A stretch of DNA of 64,000 bases, from the NCBI GenBank assembly GCA_023412495.1, contig JAEYNP010000016.1, positions 62,001 through 126,000 of the forward strand, given 5' to 3'. Positions 1 through 9,026 of this stretch are shown here, piece after piece. The stretch is from Pseudomonadota bacterium. Lineage in GTDB: Bacteria; Desulfobacterota; Desulfobulbia; Desulfobulbales; Desulfocapsaceae. Under the pieces are notes generated by a model. It searched no databases. It saw only the letters and a list, made by a program, of their open reading frames with translations, and was not told the origin of the DNA. The position numbers and the translations under genes were made by a program. Numbering within the stretch: the first letter of the stretch is position 1; every line of letters starts with the position of its first letter.

Positions 1-254
1 TGGTCAAGCACGGCGAAGAGATCCTGGCGGCGGATCTCCCTTTCGTACCGAAGGAACTGCGATATCTGCAGGAGGGGGCGATGAAGATCCGCAGTATCAA
101 GGCAGAGACGGAAAAAGCGGCTATTGTCGCCGCCTTGGCCAGGGCCGGGAACAACAAGGCGAGGGCTGCGGAAATTCTTGGCATTCACCGAACCCTCCTT
201 TACAAGAAGCTGAAGAAGCATGGCCTGCCCCTGCGTGACCGAGATCCTGTGTAG
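1..254 (+). CDS. Sigma-54-dependent regulator, C-terminal fragment (Fis-type HTH)
   Basis: This is the 3' end (84 residues, read from base 3) of a transcriptional activator whose start lies outside the window. The visible part contains a Fis-type helix-turn-helix: NNKARAAEILGIHRTLLYKK, followed by KLKKHGL and a TAG stop. This is the usual C-terminus of NtrC-family enhancer-binding proteins, which bind DNA as dimers and drive sigma-54 RNA polymerase. The AAA+ and receiver or sensor domains cannot be seen, so the signal is unknown. It converges on the CoA-transferase at 442-2058, with a hairpin-rich repeat between them. Family assignment is good; specificity is not inferable. Confidence 0.8.
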   Translation, partial: VKHGEEILAADLPFVPKELRYLQEGAMKIRSIKAETEKAAIVAALARAGNNKARAAEILGIHRTLLYKKLKKHGLPLRDRDPV

Positions 255-307
255 CAATTTCGATACACTCCACTCAACATCCCCCATGGAACATCCCCAC
301 CGGGGAC

Positions 308-446
308 TGCCCCTTGAGGGGGCAGGGCAGTCAGGAGATAAGCATCCTTCTGAAGGTACTAATGCGGGCTGACGCCCGTAACCCAAGTACTTATACCCTT
401 CTACAGCAGAGGGGTAGCTTGACGAAATTCTTCTCAAGGTACTAAA
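308..446 (+). repeat. Hairpin-rich intergenic repeat, copy 1
   Basis: This is a copy of a repeat family found six times in the window (also 2960-3066, 8800-8843, 24410-24585, 55228-55260, 56813-56951). Shared blocks are a CCCCTTGAGGGG hairpin, GGGCTGACGCCC, an ACAGCAGAGGGG block, GACGAAATTC and a terminal AAGGTACTAA. Compared with copy 4 the middle is shortened and the block order is partly permuted. It lies between the converging regulator and CoA-transferase genes. Its terminal CTA is read on the minus strand as the TAG stop of the CoA-transferase. It may act as a bidirectional terminator or RNA processing site, or be a non-autonomous mobile repeat; no coding capacity is seen. Confidence 0.7.
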
Positions 447-2058
447 AACTGTCGAGAAGGCCCATCGGTGCGGGGTTGAAGATCCGCGAGTCCATCAACC
501 GGGGTGGGCGGTTGATGATCGGCCTGAAGGCCATATGGCGAAGGATATCCCCTTCCAGGTCGATGCCCGGAGCAATCTCCGTCAATTCCAGTCCCATCCC
601 GGTGAGAGTAAAGACGCACCGTTCGGTGATGTACAGAACGGTCTGGCCTTTGGCGCTGGCGTAAGGCCCGGAGAAGGTCACATGCTCGACATGGTCGAGG
701 AATTTCGGGACCTTCCCTTCCTGTTCAATCGCCAGTTTTTCGTCCTTTACCGAGACGACAAGCCCCCCGGCGGTAAAGGTACCTACAAAAACCACCTTCT
801 TGGCATTCTGGCTGATATTGATGAACCCCCCGGCCCCGGCGAGCCGAGGGCCGAATTTACTGACATTGAGGTTGCCGTGGCGGTCCGCCTGGGCGAGGCC
901 GAGAAACGCCAGGTCGAGGCCGCCGCCGTCGTAGAAATCGAACTGGGACGGTTGGTCGATCAGAGCGTTGGTGTTCAGGGCCGCGCCGAAGTTGAGCCCC
1001 CCGGCCGGCAGACCGCCGATGACCCCGGGCTCGGCCGTGAGGGTGAAGAAGTCGAGGATATTCTCCTCGGCCGCCACATTGGAGATCCCCTCCGGCATAC
1101 CGATGCCGAGGTTGACGATGCTGCCCGCGGTCAGCTCCAGGGCTGCCCGTCTGGCGATGATCTTGCGGTCGCTCATGGGGATCTTCGGCAGGGCATGCAC
1201 TGGAACCTTGATTTCGCAGCTGTAGGAGGGGTTGTATTCTGTGCCGAAGGTCTGCCAGTGAAATTCGGGAGTCGAAACGACAACATAGTCGACGAGAATG
1301 CCGGGAATCTTCACCTGCCGGGCGTTCAGGGTCCCCCGCTCGGACACCCGCTCGACCTGGACGATGACGATACCCCCGGAATTGTGGGCGGCGGTGGCTA
1401 TCGCCAGGGCCTCCAGAGTCAGGGCCTCCCGCTCCATGGTGATATTGCCGTCGGTATCGGCCGTCGTCCCCCTCAGAAAGGCTACATGGATGGGAAAGGT
1501 TCTGTATGCCAGGTATTCCTTGCCGTCGAACTCGATCAGTTCGACCAGTTCCTCATTGGTGATGTCGTTGATTTTTCCGCCGCCATTGCGGGGATCCACA
1601 AAGGTGCCGAGCCCGACCGTGGTGATGGTCCGGGGTTTTCCTGCGGCGATATCGCGATAGAGATGGGAGATGACGCCCTGAGGAAGATTGTAGCCCTCGA
1701 TCTTGTTGTCCAGGGCAAGTTTCTGCAGCCGGGGGACCAGGCCCCAGTGTCCCCCGACTACGCGGCGCACCAGGCCGAGGTGGCCCATATGGTTGAGGCC
1801 TCGCTCTTTACCGTCGCCTTGGCCTGCGGCATAGAGCAGCGTCAGGTTCCGTGGACTGCCCTTCTCGAGGAATTGTTTTTCCAGGGCCACCGCCAGCAGT
1901 TCGGGAAAGCCGATGCCGACAAACCCGCCGGTGGCGACGGTATCGCCATCGCGAATGAAGGTCGCCGCTTCCTCGGCGGTTACAATTTTATTGGTACGCG
2001 GGGTTGAGGATGCTTTGGCGGCATCGGACGATTTGGGACTGGGCAGCTGGCTTTCCAT
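442..2058 (-). CDS. Acyl-CoA:acetate/3-ketoacid CoA-transferase (YdiF/propionate CoA-transferase type)
   Basis: This is a 538-residue family I CoA-transferase with the alpha and beta halves in one chain. It would move CoA between short-chain acyl-CoAs and acetate or a 3-keto acid in the cytoplasm. The alpha half begins with [20 protein letters not shown] and [10 protein letters not shown]. The beta half carries the active-site Glu motif TAEPGVIGG (Glu near residue 343), followed by [12 protein letters not shown]. The ATG at 2058 was chosen because the domain begins about 23 residues later. The same frame is open to an ATG at 2223, but the extra 55 residues do not look like this family. The gene is monocistronic in this window. 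Its stop codon lies in the terminal bases of the neighbouring repeat. The preferred acyl group cannot be told from sequence. Confidence 0.88.
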   Translation of the reverse strand: MESQLPSPKSSDAAKASSTPRTNKIVTAEEAATFIRDGDTVATGGFVGIGFPELLAVALEKQFLEKGSPRNLTLLYAAGQGDGKERGLNHMGHLGLVRRVVGGHWGLVPRLQKLALDNKIEGYNLPQGVISHLYRDIAAGKPRTITTVGLGTFVDPRNGGGKINDITNEELVELIEFDGKEYLAYRTFPIHVAFLRGTTADTDGNITMEREALTLEALAIATAAHNSGGIVIVQVERVSERGTLNARQVKIPGILVDYVVVSTPEFHWQTFGTEYNPSYSCEIKVPVHALPKIPMSDRKIIARRAALELTAGSIVNLGIGMPEGISNVAAEENILDFFTLTAEPGVIGGLPAGGLNFGAALNTNALIDQPSQFDFYDGGGLDLAFLGLAQADRHGNLNVSKFGPRLAGAGGFINISQNAKKVVFVGTFTAGGLVVSVKDEKLAIEQEGKVPKFLDHVEHVTFSGPYASAKGQTVLYITERCVFTLTGMGLELTEIAPGIDLEGDILRHMAFRPIINRPPRLMDSRIFNPAPMGLLDSF

Positions 2059-2416
2059 AAATTCAACGTTCAATTGATGGGAGTTTAAACAACAAATGCC
2101 GTCATGATCGGCATCGCAAATGGCCGGTATGGCATAAGCAAAAAAGGTGCCAGAGTACTGAAAGGCGGAAATTTGCAGTTTCAGAAGAGGGCTGCGGGAC
2201 TGATCACCATCGGGCGGCGTCATAACCCTTGCTGATGACTGCGGCTGAAGAATGGGAAAAACACCACATATGCGAAAAGAATGGGCTAGGGGTGATCAGC
2301 TGGTCAGGATTTTCTCTTGAAATTTTTATCAGATTGTCTGAATATTTGAATTCCATGCTTATAATGGCGGTGGATTATCAAACAACCAACCACAAACATG
2401 ACGAGCGGTAACAACT

Positions 2417-2947
2417 ATGAAGATAATAAAGCTATTTTTCGTGCAGTGTCTGATCATTTCCTGGGCTTTCAGTCTGCCGGCGGCGGCGAGGGAACTCGGC
2501 GCCGTTTATGGGAGGGAATTCAAGGAGAATACTGACATCGAACACTACGAAATCTTTTTCCGTGAGCCGTTGCCCTTCCAAAGGGTATTTGATTCCGGTC
2601 TCAGGCTGTTGTCCGTCGTCGAATTGGGTGCGGCCTTGATCAGGGAGGCGGACAGCGACAATGACGAGGCGGGCAGGTTTTCCGCCCTGCCTCAATTGAT
2701 CCTCATCCCCCATCCAAACGTCAATATTTTCGCGGGAATCGGGGCCGGCTTCATGGTCGGCAATACCAAATTCACCGAGCACGATCTGGGGGGCTCCTTT
2801 CTCTTGAACTCAAAGGCGGGCATCCAGTTTCTGCTGGGGGGGCACTTCAGTATCGGATACTTCTATTACCACCAATCCAATGCCGGCATCTACGACCACA
2901 ATCGGGGTCTGAACATGCACAATGTGCTGCTGTCGTACTCCTTTTAG
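2417..2947 (+). CDS. PagL-like lipid A 3-O-deacylase family outer-membrane protein
   Basis: This 176-residue protein has a signal peptide (hydrophobic residues about 5-22, cut after AAA) followed by alternating amphipathic beta strands and a C-terminal aromatic residue (LLSYSF), as in outer-membrane barrels. The motif HQSNAG near the C-terminus matches the His-x-Ser of PagL, an outer-membrane enzyme that removes the 3-O-acyl chain of lipid A. In Pseudomonas PagL the catalytic triad is His126, Ser128 and Glu140. The residue 14 after the His is Asn here (GLNMH), so the Glu is not conserved and activity may differ. The fold assignment is fairly firm; enzymatic function is inferred. The ribosome-binding site is weak. 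A hairpin repeat follows the stop at once. Confidence 0.72.
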   Translation: MKIIKLFFVQCLIISWAFSLPAAARELGAVYGREFKENTDIEHYEIFFREPLPFQRVFDSGLRLLSVVELGAALIREADSDNDEAGRFSALPQLILIPHPNVNIFAGIGAGFMVGNTKFTEHDLGGSFLLNSKAGIQFLLGGHFSIGYFYYHQSNAGIYDHNRGLNMHNVLLSYSF

Positions 2948-2959
2948 TATAAACAATTT

Positions 2960-3066
2960 TTGTGAAAGTAACTTATACCCCTCAAGGGGGTACTGAAAAG
3001 AGTCCCCTCTGCTGTGGGAGGGGATAACAGCCCTTTGGCTTGCGGACGAAAGCCCCGCATCAGTAC
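2960..3066 (-). repeat. Hairpin-rich intergenic repeat, copy 2 (reverse orientation)
   Basis: This copy is inverted relative to copy 4 at 24410-24585. It contains ACTTATACCCCTCAAGGGGG, TACTGAAAAGAGTCCCCTC and GAGGGGATAACA. It lies between the stop of the PagL-like gene (2947) and the stop of the converging PHP-like gene (3109). The CCCCTCAAGGGG and CCCCTCTGCTGTGGGAGGGG segments can each form hairpins, so it could terminate transcription from both sides. No gene is present. Confidence 0.7.
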
Positions 3067-3108
3067 GTTGGTAGTAACTTCTCGTTGAGAGGGAAAGAAT
3101 CCCTGAAG

Positions 3109-3924
3109 CTATTGCCTGTGGGGGGACAGGCGGCGGAGCGCCACCTGTGTCTGCAGGAAACGTCCGATACCCATTCTTCCGCCGAAGGGGACGATGGGGT
3201 AGGTCCTTTCTGCGAGTAACCGCCGAAGGTCAGCGGCCGGGTGGTCACTGCTGACCTCTCCCTGCATGAAACCACCGTAGCTGCCCACCCGCGCCTCCTC
3301 CGCCGGTAGAGGCAGGGGATCGCTCCCGGGCAGCAGACGGATTCCTCGGGCCTCGGCGGTTTGGAAAAGCCGGGGTTCGGGCCAAAAGACCGGTCGGCCT
3401 CCGTTGTCGCCGATGAAAAGTCCCTCAGGTGTGCCTTTCCCGATATAGGTTTCTAGAATCTTCCCTCTGTGCCCGAGCCATTTACCAACTCCCCACGGCA
3501 GCACGGCAAGACCGCCCCGTCTCCTCACAGCCTCGACCGTCTCGTCGAGAGTCAGACCGTCCGTCAGCTTTTCCCGGGTGGCCAGGGCCAGAACCTCGAT
3601 CCTTTCCTCCGTCACCACCTGACGACCTGCCAGGATGAAGAAACGGCCATCCGGCCATTGCTCATGGGATGCCCGTAACGTCTCCGATTCATCGGTGGTA
3701 AAAAACCGCCACCCTCCCGGAGCGGGCCGGAACGCATCGGCTTTGTTCCTGAGGATTGAAAAAAAGTCGGTGCTTTTCGCCTCACTCAACAGGAGAAAAT
3801 ATGTCGCGGAGGGACCTGCGTACGGCAAAGGAGCATGCCGTGCGAAGTTTCGTCTGGCGCTGTCCAGCATGCCGTCGATGGTGAAGATTTCGTGAATATG
3901 AACGTGGGCGTCAAAAAAGATCAT
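3109..3924 (-). CDS. PHP/amidohydrolase-like metal-dependent hydrolase
   Basis: This 271-residue soluble protein opens with FFDAHVHIHEIF, a D-x-H-x-H metal-binding motif right at the N-terminus as in PHP-type phosphoesterases and amidohydrolases. Later acidic and His residues (GSDPLPL, SSDHPAADL) could complete a metal site, but I cannot match a full PHP signature. No signal peptide or membrane segment is visible. It is a single gene between a hairpin repeat and a small membrane-protein gene, so context gives no substrate. The start is the first ATG, without an obvious Shine-Dalgarno sequence. A role as a predicted metal-dependent hydrolase is as far as the sequence supports. Confidence 0.5.
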   Translation of the reverse strand: MIFFDAHVHIHEIFTIDGMLDSARRNFARHAPLPYAGPSATYFLLLSEAKSTDFFSILRNKADAFRPAPGGWRFFTTDESETLRASHEQWPDGRFFILAGRQVVTEERIEVLALATREKLTDGLTLDETVEAVRRRGGLAVLPWGVGKWLGHRGKILETYIGKGTPEGLFIGDNGGRPVFWPEPRLFQTAEARGIRLLPGSDPLPLPAEEARVGSYGGFMQGEVSSDHPAADLRRLLAERTYPIVPFGGRMGIGRFLQTQVALRRLSPHRQ

Positions 3925-4083
3925 GGAGCGGAAGTCTCGGAATAGAAAAATCTGCGCGGCCTTGGGAAATGGTGCTGCTTTTTGAGCTGTTCAGACGGAA
4001 AACGGAAAGAAAGTTCTATGAAGAGAATATCGCCTGGTTCACCACTTGCTCTTTTATTAGAGCATTACAGTTTTGATGTCAAA

Positions 4084-4338
4084 TCAGAAAAGCACGATTC
4101 CCACCAGTACCAGGATGGATATCCCGACTCCGAAGATCCCGAGAATAACCGAAAAACTGCTCATCAACCCGCCACCGATCTTCGGCGAGGCCGACATGAT
4201 GACGCCCACGATACCAAGGACGATCGCTAGAACGGCGACGATCAAACCCCATACGGGGCTGCCGGTGAAGGTGAGAACGAAACTGCCGATGGCGGCGATG
4301 AGAGCGATTGTGGCAGCGGTTCCGGCCTTTTGATTCAT
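4084..4338 (-). CDS. Small tri-helical membrane protein, unknown function
   Basis: This 84-residue protein consists almost wholly of hydrophobic segments: about residues 7-25 (TAATIALIAAIGSFVLTF), 29-49 (VWGLIVAVLAIVLGIVGVIM) and 62-83 (FSVILGIFGVGISILVLVGI). It is rich in Gly and Ala and has a short basic N-terminus. An AGGAGC ribosome-binding site precedes the ATG. I do not recognise a family; small glycine-rich membrane proteins of this type are common and uncharacterised. It follows the DUF1540 gene on the same strand with an 80-base gap, so co-transcription is possible. Confidence 0.6.
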   Translation of the reverse strand: MNQKAGTAATIALIAAIGSFVLTFTGSPVWGLIVAVLAIVLGIVGVIMSASPKIGGGLMSSFSVILGIFGVGISILVLVGIVLF

Positions 4339-4418
4339 GGGAAGCTCCTGTAGATTGTGGCTGGGGTTGCCGAGGTATTAAAGAGGTTTCTGCTCTCTGG
4401 GGGGGTCTGTTGTGATCG

Positions 4419-4709
4419 TTAACGTGGCTTAAATGTGAGACACTCCGCGTTTCCGCCCTGCATGCCGACCTTGATGTTCGGTGCATTGCACTCCAGATCC
4501 TTGTTGTGGCTGCAATCCGATATCTTGCAAGCTCCCACGCCTGCGGTTACATCTTTGATCCCACCGTGGATATTGGTTTGAAAGAACGTGTCGCATTTCG
4601 GACGATTACTGACATCGCCTACGGTGATTGCCACGGCGTGACATATCTGGCTGGTGTTGTAAGCACAATTTGTTACGGTGCAGTTGATAACCTTTGGCAT
4701 TTCAATCAT
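4419..4709 (-). CDS. Protein with two DUF1540 cysteine motifs
   Basis: This 96-residue protein has two copies of a cysteine motif typical of DUF1540. The first is C-TVTN-C-AYNTSQI-C (residues 10-23) with a later Cys in RPKCDTF. The second is C-KISD-C-SHNKDLE-C (about 62-75) with a later Cys in NAECLTF. Such small Cys4 domains probably bind a metal ion; their function is unknown. The ATG at 4709 is preceded by AAAGGAGGT at good spacing; a second ATG three codons later is also possible. It has no signal peptide. DUF1540 proteins are frequent in clostridia and anaerobic proteobacteria. Confidence 0.75.
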   Translation of the reverse strand: MIEMPKVINCTVTNCAYNTSQICHAVAITVGDVSNRPKCDTFFQTNIHGGIKDVTAGVGACKISDCSHNKDLECNAPNIKVGMQGGNAECLTFKPR

Positions 4710-5012
4710 GGTCAGTACCTCCTTTGCCCCTCGAGCAGAAACCTCGCTTCAAGCAGAACATAGAAAATACTCCTTGCAATTGATAATCCTAACTCAATGA
4801 TGAGTGTTTGGCAAGGGGTTGGGCAGCGGATGCGCCATGAATCCGGAGGAGTGGCCGCGCAGGCTTGAACCGATCGTTCTATATCGTAGCTGTTGAACCC
4901 ACGGTTTTTAATGGCAAGAAAAAATACTCTGAAGCCTTGGGTTATGGTAGAGTCTCTGCTCGAACCTCGCCGCCGAAACCACTTCTACAAATGAAGGAAA
5001 GCCGTAAAGCCT
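4710..5012. other. Divergent intergenic region between DUF1540 and antiporter genes
   Basis: This region of about 300 bases separates divergently transcribed genes and must hold promoters for both. I see the AAAGGAGGT ribosome-binding site of the minus-strand gene at its left edge and GAAGGAAAG upstream of the antiporter ATG at its right edge. An AT-richer stretch lies at about 4760-4805. No convincing paired -35/-10 hexamers, terminator or RNA structure could be assigned. Confidence 0.4.
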
Positions 5013-7001
5013 ATGGGTATAGCTGCCGACATCATCGTTCTCATTGTTACTGCCTTCTGCTGCGGACTTGTCATGCAGAGGCTGAACCAGCCCCTTATCC
5101 TCGGCTATCTGCTGGCCGGCGTAATCCTTGGGCCCCACACCGGCGGCGTCACCATCGCCGATTCTCACGATATCGAACTGCTGGCCGAGATCGGAGTGGC
5201 TCTGCTGCTCTTTGCCTTAGGCCTGGAGTTTTCCCTCAAAGATCTCAACCAGGTGAAACATATTGCACTGATCGGCACCCCTATCCAGATCGTGCTGACC
5301 ATCGGTTTCGGTTTTGCCATTGGCCAATTCCTGGATTGGGTCTGGCTGCAGTCTCTGTGGTTCGGAGCCCTGATCAGCCTTTCCTCGACCATGGTGATTC
5401 TGAAGACCCTGATGAGCCAGGGCTGGCTCGGCACTCTGTCGAGCAAGGTGATGATCGGCATGCTCATCGTTCAGGATCTGGCGGTGGTGCCGATGCTGAT
5501 CATTCTGCCCCAGATGAACGACCCGGCGGCCGGCCTGGGTACACTGGGCTTTGCCTTCGTCAAGGCTGTGCTCTTCCTCGTCACCATGCTCCTTCTGGGT
5601 TCAAAACTGCTGCCGGTGTTGCTGAGGCATATCGCCAAGTTGGGATCTCGGGAGCTCTTTCTGCTGGCTATCACTGCCATAGGTCTCGGGGTCGGTTATG
5701 CCACCTATCTCGTGGGCCTCAGTTTCGCCTTCGGTGCCTTTGTCGCCGGAATGGTCCTCAGCGAGTCAGACTACGGTCACCAGGCGCTGAGCGACATCGT
5801 TCCTCTCCGCGACCTGTTCAGCATGTTGTTTTTCGCCTCGGTCGGCATGCTGGTCGATCCGGAATTCCTGCTCGACCATCTGGGCCTGGTGCTGCTTCTG
5901 GTGATGATTGTCGCCCTCGGCAAGGGTTTTATTTTCAGCGCCCTGGCCGTGGGGTTCGGCTATCGGAACGTCATCCCCCTGGCTGTCGGCCTGGGGCTCT
6001 TCCAGATCGGGGAATTTTCCTTTGTGCTCGCCCGGGTGGGTGTGGGTACAGGGGCCATCGACCAGGACTTCTTCAATCTCATCCTGACAGTTGCCGTGAT
6101 GACCATGGTGATGACGCCGTTCCTGTCCGGCCAGACCGGCCGTCTCTATGCCTTGAAGAAGAAATGGTTTCGGCATGAACCCTTGGAACTCATCAACTTT
6201 CCGGACAAGGGCCTGCACAATCATGTGGTGATTGTCGGCGGCGGTCGGGTCGGCCTGCAGGTCGCCGAGGTGCTGGCAAGACTCTCTATGCCCTTCGTGG
6301 TGGTGGAGATCGATCAGCACCGGGTGGACCAGGCCAAGGAGGCGGGCTATCCGGTGGTCTACGGCGACGGCAGCCACGAGATCGTCCAGGAGGCCCTGGC
6401 GATGAAAGAGGCAGCCCTGCTGATCGTCACCACGCCCGGCATCGTCGCCGCCCGGGCCATAGTCCAGCATGCCCTCAAGATCAACAGCCGCATCCAGGTG
6501 GTGTCACGTATCGCCGATCCGGCCTTCTTCGCGGTATTCAAGGAGCTTGGCGTATCGGATCTGGTGTATCCCGAGTTTGAGGCAAGCCTCGAGATAACCA
6601 GGCAGGCGCTCCTGCACCTGCGTATCCCGGCCACGGAAATAGAACGGCAGACCGAAGCGATGCGGCACGAGCTGCTCGCCCCGGGCCTTGCCACCAGCAA
6701 GGAGTACAAGACGCTGGGCCAGATGCGGGCGGCGGAACAGCATTTCGATCTGCAGTGGGTGCGGCTGGAGGAGGGCAATACCCTTGTCGGCCGGAGCATC
6801 GGAGAGGCGGAGATTCGCAAAACCACCGGAGCATCCGTGGTCGGCATCATCCGTAGCGGGCAGCTCATACCCAATCCGGAGGTGGGGTTCCGTTTTCAGG
6901 CGGCGGATCTGGTGGCGATCATCGGGTCGACCGAGGCGCGGGAAAGCTTTCTCGGCTTCGATGGGGGCGGGATCGTAGACGGCTCACCGGCCTTTGCCTG
7001 A
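5013..7001 (+). CDS. Kef-type K+/H+ antiporter (CPA2) with RCK domains
   Basis: This 662-residue inner-membrane protein has about 12 transmembrane segments over residues 1-380 (for example [26 protein letters not shown] and [18 protein letters not shown], all typical of monovalent cation:proton antiporter-2). A cytosolic TrkA-N Rossmann domain follows ([19 protein letters not shown] near 400, NAD-binding GxGxxG-like) and then a TrkA-C domain (about 575-650). The length matches KefB/YbaL-like proteins. It would exchange K+ or Na+ for H+ under nucleotide control. The ATG at 5013 has GAAGGAAAG upstream. The polysaccharide deacetylase gene begins 36 bases later, so read-through transcription is possible although the functions are unrelated. 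Confidence 0.9.
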   Translation: MGIAADIIVLIVTAFCCGLVMQRLNQPLILGYLLAGVILGPHTGGVTIADSHDIELLAEIGVALLLFALGLEFSLKDLNQVKHIALIGTPIQIVLTIGFGFAIGQFLDWVWLQSLWFGALISLSSTMVILKTLMSQGWLGTLSSKVMIGMLIVQDLAVVPMLIILPQMNDPAAGLGTLGFAFVKAVLFLVTMLLLGSKLLPVLLRHIAKLGSRELFLLAITAIGLGVGYATYLVGLSFAFGAFVAGMVLSESDYGHQALSDIVPLRDLFSMLFFASVGMLVDPEFLLDHLGLVLLLVMIVALGKGFIFSALAVGFGYRNVIPLAVGLGLFQIGEFSFVLARVGVGTGAIDQDFFNLILTVAVMTMVMTPFLSGQTGRLYALKKKWFRHEPLELINFPDKGLHNHVVIVGGGRVGLQVAEVLARLSMPFVVVEIDQHRVDQAKEAGYPVVYGDGSHEIVQEALAMKEAALLIVTTPGIVAARAIVQHALKINSRIQVVSRIADPAFFAVFKELGVSDLVYPEFEASLEITRQALLHLRIPATEIERQTEAMRHELLAPGLATSKEYKTLGQMRAAEQHFDLQWVRLEEGNTLVGRSIGEAEIRKTTGASVVGIIRSGQLIPNPEVGFRFQAADLVAIIGSTEARESFLGFDGGGIVDGSPAFA

Positions 7002-7036
7002 AACTACCTGCACTGGAGCCGCTGAGGAGGTAATCG

Positions 7037-7864
7037 ATGAGTTCTCTTCTTCTCGCCATCGATCTCGAGGATGTCCGGGACTGGGTGGAAAACGGCAGCA
7101 GCTATCGCGAGGCCGTGCCAGGCAATACCAGGCGCTATCTCGAACACTTCCGGCGCTGGGGGGTGAAGGCCACTTTTTTCGTGGTTGGTAGGGTGGCCCG
7201 GCGGTACCCCGAGCTCATCGGTGAGATCGTCGACGAAGGACACGAACTGGCCTGCCACGGCAACATGCATCTGCAGTTGGACAAGCTCTCGCCCGAGCAG
7301 TTCCGTGCCGACCTTGAAGAGAACCTGCTCGCACTACGGGAGGCGGGGAGCGGTGATATCAAAGGTTTTAGGGCGCCGACCTTTTCCCTCACCGAGCGTA
7401 CGGCCTGGGCCCACGGGATTCTTGCCGAGCTCGGCTTTACCTACTCCAGCTCGGTGCTGCCGGCTCCAAATCCCCTCTACGGTTGGCCGGAGTTCGGCCA
7501 TGAGCCCCGGCGGGTGGCGGAGATCCTGTGGGAATTGCCGATAACCCTTCACCGGCTGCCGGGCCTGCCGGTGCCGGTCGCCGGGGGCGTCTATTTTCGA
7601 GTCCTGCCGTTTTTCCTGACCAGATGGGCGATCGCCGGGAGGATCAAGAGCGGAAGTCCGGTTGGAACCTACTTTCATCCCTACGATATCGATACCGGGC
7701 AGGAAAGATTCATGCACCCCGACCTCGGCGGTAAGCGTCATCTGAACATGCTCATGTATATCGGCAGGGAAAGACTCCTGTCGCGGCTCGACATCCTCCG
7801 CCGGGCCTTTCCCTGCGAGACTTACGGTGAATATGTCACTCGTCTCCAGAAGATTGTTTCTTGA
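7037..7864 (+). CDS. Polysaccharide deacetylase (NodB-homology, CE4)
   Basis: This 275-residue protein carries the NodB signatures: an acidic start (LAIDLEDVRDW), the metal-binding HGNMH (H-x3-H) after GHELAC, and FRAPTFSL. The later part (YFHPYDIDT) resembles the DUF3473-type C-terminus of deacetylases in exopolysaccharide loci. It would remove N-acetyl groups from a surface glycan or its lipid-linked precursor. No signal peptide is visible, which suggests a cytoplasmic substrate. GAGGAGGTAATCG precedes the ATG. The last 29 bases overlap the 3' end of the converging glycosyltransferase gene. It starts the glycan island at 7-19.6 kb. Confidence 0.85.
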   Translation: MSSLLLAIDLEDVRDWVENGSSYREAVPGNTRRYLEHFRRWGVKATFFVVGRVARRYPELIGEIVDEGHELACHGNMHLQLDKLSPEQFRADLEENLLALREAGSGDIKGFRAPTFSLTERTAWAHGILAELGFTYSSSVLPAPNPLYGWPEFGHEPRRVAEILWELPITLHRLPGLPVPVAGGVYFRVLPFFLTRWAIAGRIKSGSPVGTYFHPYDIDTGQERFMHPDLGGKRHLNMLMYIGRERLLSRLDILRRAFPCETYGEYVTRLQKIVS

Positions 7865-8741
7865 GGAGGGCAAGACCGAGACTTTTTCTGATCAGGGCCA
7901 GTTGCTCGGCGATGAGGCCGAGGAAGAAAAAAATGAGACCTGTGATGAAAAGCAGTTCTGTCCCTACGGAGACTCCCTCGCCTCGCAGCAGGATGGGCAT
8001 CCCCCATATCGCGCTGAACAGAAAGAAGAAGAGGGCGGGCGGCAGGAAGACCCGCATCGGATTGAACATAGTCACGATATGCAGGATCTCGAGCAGGGTG
8101 TCGAAGGCGGTTTTCAGGCTGATGGTAGACTTGCCGGCTGTACGGGGCATGACAGTGATGGGATGCTCGAGAACCAGATGGCGATGATGGATGAAGATCA
8201 AGGTGATAATATCGCTCAGGGCCATGGTGTCCGGGCAGAGTTGCAGGTATCGCCGGAAGAGGTCGGTGCGATAGATCTTCATTCCTGAGTTCAGGTCGTG
8301 AATGGGGATTGTCATCAGGCGGTTAGCGAAGAACCGGATCAGCCTCTTGCCCGTCTTCCTGTACAGACTTTCCTTGTGTTTTATTCTGCCGCCCACCACC
8401 ATATCCGCGTCATGGCTTCGCAGTACTTCATACAGGGCGGTGACATCCTCCAGCCGGTGCTGGCCGTCGGCATCCATCGTAACCACATATGGGGTCTGCG
8501 TGGTTTTGATACAGGTCTTGATCGCCCCGCCGTAGCCGCGATTCACCTTGTGATGGATAACGGTGAAAAATGGCAGCTCCTCGTACTGTGCGAGCAATTC
8601 CCTGGTCCTATCCTTGGAGCCGTCGTTGACGATGACGAGCCGGCAGCCCCTGGCCCGGCAGTACTCAAGCAAATCCGGGAGAAAGGCGGTAAGGGAGCGT
8701 TCTTCGTTGTAGGCCGGGATGGCGATTGTGAGATCGTGCAT
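7836..8741 (-). CDS. GT2 glycosyltransferase with C-terminal membrane anchor (DPM1-like)
   Basis: This 301-residue protein has a GT-A fold domain (about 1-225): TIAIPAYNEERSL at the N-terminus, VIVNDGSKDRT, and the metal-binding MDADGQH. Two hydrophobic helices close the protein (about 232-252 and 262-285), as in dolichyl- or undecaprenyl-phosphate glycosyltransferases. It probably loads a sugar onto polyprenyl phosphate or transfers it on the inner face of the membrane. It is transcribed toward the deacetylase and shares 29 bases with its 3' end. A partial hairpin repeat lies upstream of its start. Confidence 0.85.
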   Translation of the reverse strand: MHDLTIAIPAYNEERSLTAFLPDLLEYCRARGCRLVIVNDGSKDRTRELLAQYEELPFFTVIHHKVNRGYGGAIKTCIKTTQTPYVVTMDADGQHRLEDVTALYEVLRSHDADMVVGGRIKHKESLYRKTGKRLIRFFANRLMTIPIHDLNSGMKIYRTDLFRRYLQLCPDTMALSDIITLIFIHHRHLVLEHPITVMPRTAGKSTISLKTAFDTLLEILHIVTMFNPMRVFLPPALFFFLFSAIWGMPILLRGEGVSVGTELLFITGLIFFFLGLIAEQLALIRKSLGLALLKKQSSGDE

Positions 8742-8799
8742 AGGGATGGGGCAGACGCAATGGGTTGTGCTTTCGGGAGTGGTTCTTAATTTTTAGAGA

Positions 8800-8843
8800 T
8801 GAAATTTCGTGAAGGTACCTATCCCTTGTGGGGGGTAAGGTTT
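8800..8843 (-). repeat. Hairpin-rich intergenic repeat, copy 3 (partial, reverse)
   Basis: This short copy has AATTTCGTGAAGGTAC followed by CCCTTGTGGGGGGTAA, the reverse complement of the GTACCTTCACGAAATT end and adjacent hairpin of copy 4. It lies between the divergent starts of two glycosyltransferase genes (8741 minus, 9027 plus), so here it is in a 5' rather than a 3' position. The remaining bases up to 9026 show no further gene. Confidence 0.6.
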
Positions 8844-9026
8844 TAAGATAATGAACCAAGCAGCACGGATAATATTCAAAGGCGGGGAAAAATTCATCCA
8901 AAATCTATTCGCAGCGCCTGACCGGAACCTCTTCCGCCCCTAAAATTTGTGTGCATTCCTGCCACGGACTGGTATATTCCGGGCGCTGGCCGGCACCCCG
9001 CACGCTAAACTCAATAGAACAGAGTC

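Noticed and set aside
535..2007. Long plus-strand open frame of 490 codons opposite the CoA-transferase
   Set aside because: It lies wholly antisense to a well-conserved enzyme, has no family features and its composition (many Gly, Asp, Val) reflects the reverse of a GC-rich gene.
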